Below the pieces are notes generated by a model that saw only the letters and a program-made list of their open reading frames with translations, ran no database searches and was not told the origin of the DNA. DNA of 23,342 nt from Paracoccaceae bacterium (GTDB lineage Bacteria > Pseudomonadota > Alphaproteobacteria > Rhodobacterales > Rhodobacteraceae): contig PXDM01000394.1 in assembly GCA_003565055.1 (NCBI GenBank), positions 1 through 23,342 on the forward strand. The letters run 5' to 3'. Of this stretch, positions 17,101-23,280 are shown in pieces. The translations under genes were made by a program, and so were the position numbers. The first letter of the stretch is position 1; each line of letters starts with the position of its first letter.

Positions 17101-17273
17101 AGCCGCGAGAGCTCCGCCCCACCGGAGGCGGCAGGGTTGATCGACGCGATTCGCAGCGTCAGCGCGTTCCCGTCCAGATCCGCCGCGATGCCCAGTTCAG
17201 GCACAACCCGGCCAGCCCGCACGGGTCTGCGCCGGGGACGGGCGCTAGAGCTCAGGCTCCAGGTGAAATTCAT
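14181..17273 (-). CDS. Large Asp-box beta-propeller protein with duplicated N-terminal module
   Basis: 1030 residues from the ATG at 17273 (GGAGG 9 nt upstream; an in-frame GTG at 17279 is too close to it). Residues about 95-171 and 205-283 are two copies of one beta-rich module: both have A-P-L-E-P-G-A-x-Y, then T-T-x-L-P and G-D-I/L-T/S-F-x...S-C-R. From about 300 to the end there are at least nine Asp-box-like turns (DAGASW 359, DGGNNF 404, DNGATW 448, DGGVTI 501, DGGATW 602, NGGQVF 660, DGGGAW 722, DDGSTW 834, DAGATW 985). This indicates one or two beta-propellers of the sialidase/GH74/sortilin-like type. No standard signal peptide is visible. A polysaccharide-binding or glycan-degrading surface role is plausible, but no catalytic residues can be named. 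Base composition drops in the propeller part. Confidence 0.8.
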   Translation of the reverse strand: MNFTWSLSSSARPRRRPVRAGRVVPELGIAADLDGNALTLRIASINPAASGGAELSRLDLDGISVLGDVVNPYSPQMATTMDPGRITGSAVPVARLTAPLEPGATYLVSYSIISAMPVSTLWTGPEIGGAFATTTLPSFPGTHNLLLKVTHPDGTRICSLDGDITFGYISCRKAEWHYMLPEGTAYPELAETPHPGPISGEDQIVSALSAPLEPGAAYTLRYHVTAANGPVALSTDADTGSPFPTTPLPHEIGHHAVTLIAQSSATAAIARVTGDLSFARFSCRRAGGTTGRQIRSVIRTGNASAETVLYTPDPDGRALRSWQHTGPGNGGWVMHSAIASDGVSYLAAVDVGCAYITRDAGASWRQLGAANGITQTHGACVEFGYSDPDLVYLGNDRGLFRSADGGNNFDLVISGGRIAQVTAGATKSYAAQGRSHNTACRTVLASQDNGATWTVVNSSLPPDTHIMNIRIHPVDNDRALFISSPGRFFRDGARKLYETDDGGVTIKEVDVGGFPIYDAAWSNDGLTSYITTREEDNTGRLLSKAPGSESALTQIHTPASLNGRGRASGTGTGMIWVPAGTANTLRLYDRRRWWWPNVQTTDGGATWTFLPVLSSDVHFYGWSAPGWATNSRNVKEWSFSKHHPDIALYTTNQFIRATTNGGQVFRELGTVEAEELAIEGQPGFFRTTGIDNTNGMAVAQHPQNPDFVMIALADLGVFRTLDGGGAWQNCNQEPYTGNWRNYGGSIRGIAMDPDDENIVWVANSAGTSTEEVRLRILKSTSGGVQGSWVASGTGMPPGHSSTQRVYDLALDPTSPFGARRLFTTLGGDVWRSEDDGSTWQMVLSGDDSYRVAVSADGVVMAGGRETVYVSGNHGDPDTWTAVTIPGFSDEGNARVWAHGSFRGVADIKADPYRPGIFWIAATSRSNPTGGVFRYENGAVTRVTSESYVRTVAVSPANGFIYRGQSAALSSGGYREEVDGIAVSKDAGATWEVIDNPMAFNNVGMLYIPEQDPSTMWVINIGHGFWKTALP

Positions 17274-17683
17274 CGGCACAATCCTCCGGGTCCGGCTGTC
17301 ATGGGGGCAAAGATGATATTGGCATATCGGGGAAAAACTGTCTTGGTCTTGTCAGTCCGAGAGCCTTGGCCGCTGGCTTTTTCCGCGATCTGTCGCGGGC
17401 CTTGACCGCGTTGGGAGCATCCTGAGCCCGATGCATGAATTTCCCTCTATCTGCGCGCCCGGTGAATCGTCATGCGCCAAAGCTGCATGTCACTGGCGGG
17501 TTTCTGCCATGGCTCTGACAAAATTCTTGTCACACCAGCCGGGCCATGGCCGAATCGGCTTCGCTGCGATGCCGCATTGATTGGCCAGGATACCCGAGAA
17601 AAGGGTAAAAAGTCTTCGCCCCATGGTTGAAAATCCCTTTGAAAGCAAGGCTTTGCTCAAAAAATATGCGCCTATTCCGGAGT

Positions 17684-17699
17684 TTAACCAATCCTAAAC
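17684..17699 (+). promoter_or_regulatory. Degenerate CtrA-like box upstream of lasso precursor
   Basis: TTAA-CCAATCC-TAAAC matches the CtrA pattern TTAA-N7-TTAAC except for one base in the second half-site. It lies 17 bp upstream of the candidate -35. CtrA control is inferred from the pattern only. Confidence 0.35.
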
Positions 17700-17715
17700 A
17701 AAAAGTTAATTTTAC

Positions 17716-17745
17716 TTGAGTAAAACTGCGTGGGTCAGGTATAGT
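17716..17745 (+). promoter_or_regulatory. Candidate sigma-70 promoter of the lasso precursor
   Basis: TTGAGT (17716-17721) and TATAGT (17740-17745) are separated by 18 bp, with 4/6 and 5/6 matches to consensus. The start of transcription would be about 17752, giving a leader of roughly 40 nt. The leader ends in the strong ribosome binding site AAGGAG (17781-17786), 7 nt before the precursor ATG. Confidence 0.55.
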
Positions 17746-17793
17746 GGCGCTTGGTTGCTCATCCCGCAATCTTCCTAGCGAAGGAGAATACAT

Positions 17794-17934
17794 ATGACGA
17801 AAGCAGTTTACACAGCCCCGGCTCTGCGCGCGCATGGCCATGTCGAGAGCATCACCAAGCAGAGCACTGGTGGGCAGACACTCGATGGTGCCTTTGATGC
17901 TGGCACGCCTCTGAACCAGCTGACCACTTCCTAA
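17794..17934 (+). CDS. Lasso peptide precursor (A), C-terminal Ser
   Basis: A 46-residue peptide with AAGGAG 7 nt upstream. The leader has the Y-x2-P-x-L-x3-G pattern used for recognition by B1 (Y6, P9, L11, G15), followed by T21 and T25. The best core reading starts at G27: GQTLDGAFDAGTPLNQLTTS. That puts T25 at the conserved -2 position and D35 at core position 9, so a Gly1-Asp9 macrolactam ring with an 11-residue tail. If T21 is the -2 Thr, as the spacing in the Y-x2-P-x-L-x3-G-x5-T-x leader pattern would suggest, the core would start at Q23 with D31 as residue 9, which is unusual at position 1. No Cys, so class II if a lasso. The tail has no aromatic or basic residue. The last residue is Ser, matching the target of the paeninodin-type kinase encoded downstream. 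Confidence 0.88.
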   Translation: MTKAVYTAPALRAHGHVESITKQSTGGQTLDGAFDAGTPLNQLTTS

Positions 17935-17950
17935 GTGGAACAAAGACAAA

Positions 17951-18007
17951 GCCTTTCTTCCGAAAGGCGCTTCAGGATCCGGCTTTGGCCGGATCCTGAT
18001 TTTTTTT
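17951..18007 (+). terminator. Double hairpin with strong intrinsic terminator behind the precursor
   Basis: A first hairpin pairs GCCTTTC (17951-17957) with GAAAGGC (17962-17968). A second pairs CAGGATCCGGC (17973-17983) with GCCGGATCCTG (17988-17998) around a TTTG loop, and is followed by A and eight T (18000-18007). This should stop most transcription after the precursor and let a minority read through to B1-B2-C-kinase. It may also stabilise the short precursor mRNA. Confidence 0.85.
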
Positions 18008-18137
18008 GGCTGCAAATCTGATTTTCCAACGGCATTTTAACTTTCTGGCTGCACGACTCTTGATCATCCTGCAGTGTCAGGGCGATATGTCCGCAGGCCA
18101 GCCAGGTCCAAAAGGTCCAAACAGCAGGTAAGAGTTC

Positions 18138-18428
18138 ATGACCTCCGAGACACGTTATGTGGCGCAAGCTGATGTGATCGATTGCGATATCGGTGGCGAA
18201 CGCGCGCTTCTGCATCTCAAGACCAATACCTATTTCACGCTCAATGCGACCGCTTCCGAAGTCTGGCCCGCATTGGCCGAGCCCCGCTCACTCGAGGAGA
18301 TCGTGACGCTCGTGACCGAACGCTTCGATGTGACGGCCGAGATCTGCCGCCGCGATGTCGAAACGCTGCTGACGCAGATGGTCGAGGCGCAGATCCTGCG
18401 CGTCCTGCCGACGGGCGAAGCGGTTTGA
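18138..18428 (+). CDS. Lasso B1: PqqD-like leader-binding protein
   Basis: A 96-residue stand-alone RiPP recognition element of the PqqD family. The N-terminal strands VDCDIGGERALLHLKTNTYFTLN-like pattern (here IDCDIGGERALLHLKTNTYFTLNATASEVW) and the following helices (SLEEIVTLVTERFDV and RRDVETLLTQMVEAQIL) match the family in order and length. It binds the precursor leader, mainly through the Y-x2-P-x-L motif, and delivers it to B2 and C. AGGTAAGAG precedes the ATG. The stop overlaps the B2 start by one base (TGATG), so the two are translationally coupled. Confidence 0.92.
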   Translation: MTSETRYVAQADVIDCDIGGERALLHLKTNTYFTLNATASEVWPALAEPRSLEEIVTLVTERFDVTAEICRRDVETLLTQMVEAQILRVLPTGEAV

Positions 18429-18862
18429 TGCGTCGCCTGCGTTGGGCCGGCATCTACGGTCTGTCATTGCTTGTCGTTGTGGTGGTGCGTCTGGGGCTGT
18501 GGGTGACCACCTATCAGCGCCTGCGACGGCTTCTGGTGCGCCCCTGTCCGCCCGATCCGCAGCCAGAGCGCATCCGGACTGTTGCCAGGCTGACCCGGGC
18601 GGTGAACCGCATGGCGCGGCTGGTGCCCGATGGCTCTTGCCTGACCCAGACGATTTCCTGCCAGGCGCTGCTGTCCTGGAAGGGCATTCCCTCCACCATT
18701 TCCATCGGTGTGCGCAAGGAGGGGGGCTCGGAGCTCAAGGCGCATGCCTGGCTCTTGTGGAATGGCGCTGTGGTCTTGCAAGGCAATGAAGAATCGGTGC
18801 GGGCCTTCAGCAAGATCCTCGATCTGCCCACCCCGACCCTGCCTGCGGGGGCGGCATCGTGA
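18428..18862 (+). CDS. Lasso B2: transglutaminase-like leader peptidase
   Basis: 144 residues, the usual size of split B2 proteins (PF13471). An N-terminal hydrophobic segment (about residues 8-26) could anchor it to the membrane. Residues 63-75 (ARLVPDGSCLTQT) hold the catalytic Cys71, and KAHAWLLWNG holds the catalytic His106. The third (acidic) triad residue is not obvious: after His106 the family usually shows Asp in the H-A-W-x3-D-G turn and again about 12 residues on, whereas here these positions are Asn112 and Gln118. It cleaves the leader once B1 has bound it. The start overlaps the B1 stop, and the stop overlaps the cyclase start (GTGA). Confidence 0.9.
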   Translation: MRRLRWAGIYGLSLLVVVVVRLGLWVTTYQRLRRLLVRPCPPDPQPERIRTVARLTRAVNRMARLVPDGSCLTQTISCQALLSWKGIPSTISIGVRKEGGSELKAHAWLLWNGAVVLQGNEESVRAFSKILDLPTPTLPAGAAS

Positions 18863-20742
18863 GCCACGGATTTGCCGTCCGGATCGGCCACCAGGCTGAA
18901 CTCACAGCCCGCGCCGCCCGGATGGAGGCGGCAGGCTGGCAGGTCGCGCGCCCCGATCCGGGCACTCTGCTGGCCTGGCGGGGGGCGGGCGCGCATCACC
19001 GTGCAGGCGCGCTGAGCTTTTGCGGGCTTGTGTTTCTCGATAACCGGCCCGGACTTTGTGCAGCCCTCGGCATGGCGCCTGATGCGGCGGCTGGCCTGTC
19101 GGATCTGGCGCTTCTGGCCGCCGCCCATGCGGCGCGTGGGGCTGCGTTTACCGAACTCGTGAGCGGATCCTTCGCGGTCGTGATCCATGATCATGACACC
19201 GGCCGCAGCACGGGCTACCGCGATCATCTGGGGGTCTATCCTTTCTGGTATATGCCGCAGGACGGGGCGCTCTGCGCAGGTTCTGACCTGCGCGCCGTGC
19301 TGCATCTGTCGGGCGCGGCCCTGCAGCCTGACGCGATCCGCATCGCCGATTTCATCCGTGGCGACGAGATCGACCGCGACCGCACGGCCTTCGCGGGGCT
19401 GGCGCGCCTGCCTGCTGCGCATCATCTGAGCGCCGATTCGGGGGGGGTGAGCGTTGCGCGCTATTGGGAGCTCACGCTGCCACCGCTGCAACCTGCCGAA
19501 GGTGCGCCCGCCCGGCTGCGCGCCGTGCTGGATCTGGCCACGGCGGCGCGCACCATACCGGGCACTGGCGCGATGCTCAGCGGCGGGCTCGATTCGACCA
19601 CCCTTGTCGGGCTCGCGGCACAGACCGCCCATGCGCAGGGCAGCGCGGCCCTGCGCACGCTGTCTTTTGTCTACGGGGCCGACAAAGCCTATGATGAAAG
19701 CACCTATATCGACGAGGCCAATGCCGCTTTCGGCACGCAAGGCCATGCGATCACCGTGACGGCCGCGCCGGATCTGAACGCCCTGGGGCCGCTGATCGAG
19801 GAGCAGATGGATCTCTTCCTGGCCCCCGGTCTGCAGAAGAGCCGCCGCATCTATGCCGAGGCCCGCGATCTGGGGCTGAGCGCGCTGATCGACGGGCATG
19901 GCGGCGATGAGGTGATCTCGCATGGCTATGCGCGGATGGTGGAACTGGCCGCGAGCCGGTCCTGGGGGAAGCTCTGGGGCGCATCACGGGCCGTAGCGCG
20001 GCTTCATGGCACATCGCTCTCGCTGCTCTATTTCGGGCATATCGTACGATATGGCGGGTTGCCCAGACGCAGCCTGTTGCGCCGCGTCATGGCCCGGATT
20101 GTCCGCTGGCAGGCTGCTGCGCCCACAGGCGGCGACCCTGGGCTGGTCGGGGCGCATCTGATCGCGCCGGATCTGCGCGCCCGGATCGATGCCGACAGTC
20201 GCTATGCGCCGGTCGATCCCCTCGCGACAGCGCAGGACATCCATGATGTGGCGCGCAGCGCCAATCTGCGCGATGTCACCAATCCCTTGATTGAGCGGGC
20301 CTTTGAAGTCCTGCATGGCTCGGCCACTGCGGCGGGGGTTCTGCCGCTCTATCCCTTCTATGATCGCCGTGTGGTCGCGCTCTGTCTGGCCTTGCCCGCC
20401 GAGACGCGGCTGCGCGACGGGCAGACGCGCTGGGTGCTGCGCGAAGCGACGCGCGGGCTTTTGCCCGAGCGCATCCGCACCCGTCACGACAAGGCGGATT
20501 TTAGCGCTGAAATCACCGCCGCCATATGGCAATTCTATCAGGCCCGCGGGGCGGATCCGTTTCATGCGCTGGCGGCCTTTCTCTATCCCGACCGCGCCGA
20601 GGCGCTGCTCAGGGAAATTCTGGCCGGGACCGTGACAGAACCCTATGCGCTCAAGCTGATGTGGCGGCTGGCCGTGCTGCTGAATTGGTCAGACGCGCTG
20701 GTGCGCTGGCAGAGCCAGCAGGCAGAAGGACGATTGATATGA
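18859..20742 (+). CDS. Lasso C: asparagine-synthetase-like macrolactam cyclase
   Basis: 627 residues, starting with GTG at 18859 and overlapping B2 by 4 nt. The N-terminal half resembles the glutaminase domain of AsnB but lacks the catalytic Cys at position 2 (it begins M-S-H-G-F), as expected for lasso cyclases that use no glutamine. The synthetase domain has the ATP pyrophosphatase loop S241-G-G-L-D-S246 and, further on, LIDGHGGDEVISHGYARM, both diagnostic for the family. It adenylates the ring Asp of the core and closes the amide with the new N-terminus. It overlaps the kinase gene by ATGA. Confidence 0.95.
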   Translation: MSHGFAVRIGHQAELTARAARMEAAGWQVARPDPGTLLAWRGAGAHHRAGALSFCGLVFLDNRPGLCAALGMAPDAAAGLSDLALLAAAHAARGAAFTELVSGSFAVVIHDHDTGRSTGYRDHLGVYPFWYMPQDGALCAGSDLRAVLHLSGAALQPDAIRIADFIRGDEIDRDRTAFAGLARLPAAHHLSADSGGVSVARYWELTLPPLQPAEGAPARLRAVLDLATAARTIPGTGAMLSGGLDSTTLVGLAAQTAHAQGSAALRTLSFVYGADKAYDESTYIDEANAAFGTQGHAITVTAAPDLNALGPLIEEQMDLFLAPGLQKSRRIYAEARDLGLSALIDGHGGDEVISHGYARMVELAASRSWGKLWGASRAVARLHGTSLSLLYFGHIVRYGGLPRRSLLRRVMARIVRWQAAAPTGGDPGLVGAHLIAPDLRARIDADSRYAPVDPLATAQDIHDVARSANLRDVTNPLIERAFEVLHGSATAAGVLPLYPFYDRRVVALCLALPAETRLRDGQTRWVLREATRGLLPERIRTRHDKADFSAEITAAIWQFYQARGADPFHALAAFLYPDRAEALLREILAGTVTEPYALKLMWRLAVLLNWSDALVRWQSQQAEGRLI

Positions 20743-21674
20743 CCGCGACCCGGCGCCTCTATTCGGTGTTCGGCCTGACACTGGCCTCGGATTTTGATCT
20801 CGACGTGCTCGAAGACGCGACCGGCTCTGACCAGCCCATCGACCTGCATGCGGTGCGGACCAAGGGCGTCATTCGTTCAGAAGCCCCGCCTGTCGATCCG
20901 TTCTTCGACATCACCCCCGACGCGCAATATCTGCACTGGAGCTTTGTCGGCGGCTTTCGCATCGCGCGCCCCGATCTCGTGGAGATCGAGCCGCATGAGG
21001 GCGTGTCGGATTTTCAGGTCTCGCAAGCCTTTCTGGGGCTGGTGATCTCGCTGGCGCTGGAGCGGCAGGGCATTCTTGCGCTGCATGCCAGCGCCGTCAG
21101 TGTGGATGGGCGCGCGGCGATCTTTCTGGGCGACAAGGGGGCGGGGAAATCGACCACCAACGGCGCACTTCTGGCGCGCGGGCATCTGGCGCTGACCGAT
21201 GATCTGGTCGCGGTGGAGATGGATGCTGCGGGTAAGGAGCCGCTGGTCCGGCCGGGCTTTTCGACGATGAAGCTCTGGCCTGATTCTGTCGCGGCCCTGC
21301 AACTGGCCGCCGATGAAGATGATCGCCTCGTGCATCCGCTGGTGACCAAACTGCAAAAGCGCATCCCCGCGCCCATGGCTCCGGATCCGGTGCCGATGGG
21401 GGCAGTCTTCGTGCTGCGCCGCAGCCCCGAGGTCACGGCCCCTGCCGCTGAACGTCTGGCCCCGCATGACGCGCTGCAGATGGTGATGCGCTACACCTTC
21501 ATGGCCCGCTATGGCGAAACCAAGCTGGGTCAGGCGCATCTTGTCGCCCATCTGCGCCGCTGTGGGGCCATTGTCGCGCAGGTCCCGGTCTATGCCTTGC
21601 ATATCCCAGCCGATCTCGCGCGGCTCGGTGATCTGGCCGAAACCATCGAACAGGTGACCGTGACCCCGCCCTGA
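20739..21674 (+). CDS. HPr-kinase-like lasso peptide kinase
   Basis: 311 residues, starting at the ATG that overlaps the cyclase stop by 4 nt. An N-terminal domain of about 110 residues precedes an HPrK/P-like kinase core: AIFLGDKGAGKST (G131-T139, K137) is the P-loop and LTDDLVAVEMD (D154-D155) is the acidic catalytic/metal segment. Kinases of this group (PadeK, ThcoK) phosphorylate the C-terminal Ser of the lasso precursor, and the precursor here ends in Ser46. HPr itself is an unlikely substrate because the gene is translationally coupled to the lasso operon. It is the last gene of the run. A palindrome GGGGCGCCCC (21681-21690) lies just downstream without a T run. Confidence 0.88.
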   Translation: MTATRRLYSVFGLTLASDFDLDVLEDATGSDQPIDLHAVRTKGVIRSEAPPVDPFFDITPDAQYLHWSFVGGFRIARPDLVEIEPHEGVSDFQVSQAFLGLVISLALERQGILALHASAVSVDGRAAIFLGDKGAGKSTTNGALLARGHLALTDDLVAVEMDAAGKEPLVRPGFSTMKLWPDSVAALQLAADEDDRLVHPLVTKLQKRIPAPMAPDPVPMGAVFVLRRSPEVTAPAAERLAPHDALQMVMRYTFMARYGETKLGQAHLVAHLRRCGAIVAQVPVYALHIPADLARLGDLAETIEQVTVTPP

Positions 21675-22108
21675 GAGGGGGGGGCGCCCCGGAGAGAGAA
21701 TCATCTCCCGTTTCATCAGCCCCGAGGCCAGAATCCGGGCGCGCATGCATAAATTTTCGCCAGATGTCCGAAATCTTTTTCCGGCCCCTCCTCGCGCAGA
21801 GGTTGAACGCGCGCAAAGAAGGCGTGTCAGGGGCGTGGACTTGGTGAGCGGGCGGATGGCCAGTTCAAATTCTGTCAATTTTAATTTATATTTATCAATT
21901 ACTTGAAGGGAGGTGCTGTGCGGCGTTCAGATTCGAGAAGTCCCCCTTTCATGGTCCGGGCTGCGTTAACCAAAAAGCTTAATTTTTATTAAGATTGTTG
22001 TTGATCGTTTAAGGTTGCATTAACTTGGGAATCATTCGGCTCGGTATCTCGGCAGGAGCGCGTCGCCCCAAGCGCGTTGCCCCGATCCATTGCAAACAGG
22101 ATAGTGAG
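21675..22108 (+). other. Intergenic regulatory region before the sugar transferase
   Basis: 434 bp. A GC-rich start with the palindrome GGGGCGCCCC gives way to an AT-rich part (about 21875-22030) that carries GTTAACCAAAAAGCTTAATTT-like sequence and the CtrA-like box. The block CAAAAAGCTTAATTTTTA (21971-21988) resembles the one before the lasso precursor. No supported gene. Confidence 0.6.
22009..22024 (+). promoter_or_regulatory. CtrA-like box upstream of the sugar transferase
   Basis: TTAA-GGTTGCA-TTAAC fits the full CtrA consensus TTAA-N7-TTAAC. A TATCTC about 20 bp further (22045-22050) could be the -10, so the box would overlap the -35 position, as in CtrA-activated promoters of Alphaproteobacteria. 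This rests on the pattern alone. Confidence 0.5.
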
Positions 22109-22786
22109 ATGAGTTATTTTGACCATACGTCCCTCCATGCGTCTTCGGGCCAGCGCTTCGATCAGGAGACCACTTCCTTTTATACGCAATACGGCAAACG
22201 CGCCTTCGATCTGGTGCTGGCCATTCTGCTTCTGCCAATTCTGGTCCCGGTGATCGCAATTCTCTGGGCCGTGATCTCGCGCGACGGAGGCAGCGGATTT
22301 TTCGGCCATTGCCGCGTCGGTCAGGATGGCCGGGCCTTCAAATGCTGGAAGCTGCGCACCATGGTGCTCGATTCCCAGACGCATCTGCGCGAATATCTGG
22401 CCGCCAACCCGGAGGCCGCTGCCGAATGGGCGCGCGACCACAAGCTCACCCATGACCCGCGCATCACCCGTCTGGGCAGCTTCCTGCGCCGCACCAGCCT
22501 CGATGAACTGCCCCAGATCTGGAATGTGCTGAAAGGCGAGATGAGCTTTGTCGGCCCGCGCCCGGTCACCCGGGTCGAGCTGCACAAATATGGCTCGGCG
22601 CGTCCGGCCTACTTCTCGATGAAGCCGGGCATTACCGGGCTGTGGCAGGTCTCGGGGCGCAATGATGTCAGCTATGACGAGCGGGTACAGATGGATGTGA
22701 ATTACCTCGATCTGGCCGGTCTGCGGACAGATATCAGCCTGATCTTCGCCACCGCGGGCGCTGTGCTCGGCACAACGGGGCGGTAG
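22109..22786 (+). CDS. ExoY/WbaP-like undecaprenyl-phosphate sugar phosphotransferase
   Basis: 225 residues of the bacterial sugar transferase family (PF02397), which starts polysaccharide repeat-unit assembly by moving hexose-1-phosphate onto undecaprenyl phosphate at the inner membrane. After a polar N-terminus comes KRAFDLVLAI and one membrane hairpin segment (about 31-55). The core follows with KLRTM (81-85), DPRITRLGSFLRRTSLDELPQ (116-136), MSFVGPRPV (145-153) and KPGITGLWQVSGRND (172-186). The length matches ExoY-type short enzymes without the extra N-terminal membrane domain. The ATG at 22109 has AGGA 7 nt upstream. It would prime the polymer made with the glycosyltransferases and flippase elsewhere in the window. 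Confidence 0.93.
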   Translation: MSYFDHTSLHASSGQRFDQETTSFYTQYGKRAFDLVLAILLLPILVPVIAILWAVISRDGGSGFFGHCRVGQDGRAFKCWKLRTMVLDSQTHLREYLAANPEAAAEWARDHKLTHDPRITRLGSFLRRTSLDELPQIWNVLKGEMSFVGPRPVTRVELHKYGSARPAYFSMKPGITGLWQVSGRNDVSYDERVQMDVNYLDLAGLRTDISLIFATAGAVLGTTGR

Positions 22787-23280
22787 GACGCGCCGCTGAC
22801 CCCCGATCGAGACGTCTTTGCAGGGCAGGCCAGATCGGTCTGCCCGCTTTCATGCGGGGCCTGCGCCCTGCAGGCCGGATGCGCGTGGTCTCGTGCAGGA
22901 AGGGCTCTGCTTGCCGGAGCAGCCCCGTCGGCATGCAGGGGCCGTCCTCAGTGACAGCGCGATCCGTGTTTGTGCCCTGGCAGAAGCGTCCGTCCAGACG
23001 GTAGGGTGTCAGAGTGCGGGGGGCAGTTCACGACTCTCTGACCCGCCTGTTGCCTGCCCGCCGCTGTGCAGGATCCAGGCCAGAGCCGGGCTGTGAGTCT
23101 GCGCGCGCGCCGTCATCACCAGCCCGGCGCGCCAGTTTCGGCCCTGGGCGCTCAGTGCCTGAAGTTCCGACCCTATAGTGGGTTGCATTCATTAGAGCGT
23201 GTTGCGGCTTATACGATTCAGGATTCCCATGAGCGCTGATCTATGATTCCCTGTCTTCAGGGCAGATATGGGGGTCTGAG
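22787..23280 (+). other. 494-bp stretch without a supported gene
   Basis: GC-rich DNA with hairpins but no T-tract terminator: GGCCTGC/GCAGGCC (22858-22876) and GGGCAG/CTGCCC just before. The last part, from about 23194 (TA followed by GAGCGTGTTGCGGC), may be the left end of the IS element whose transposase starts at 23281. Its terminal inverted repeat cannot be confirmed because the other end is outside the window. Confidence 0.4.

Larger units (their letters stand above)
17274..17793 (+). other. Intergenic region between propeller gene and lasso precursor
   Basis: 520 bp with no supported gene. The left part is unremarkable. The right part (about 17640-17760) is AT-rich and holds the divergent lasso promoter, a CtrA-like element and a CAAAAAGTTAATTTTA block (17699-17714), all described separately. 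Confidence 0.6.

Noticed and set aside
18087..18131. Tiny frame MSAGQPGPKGPNSR as a second precursor
   Set aside because: It lacks the leader motif, the ring Gly and acid spacing, and a ribosome binding site.
18514..19923. 469-codon minus-strand open frame over B2 and the cyclase
   Set aside because: Shadow of genes with clear family motifs; no start signal and no recognisable domain.
22818..23096. 92-codon frame after the sugar transferase
   Set aside because: No ribosome binding site, no recognisable domain, and it spans GC-rich hairpins.
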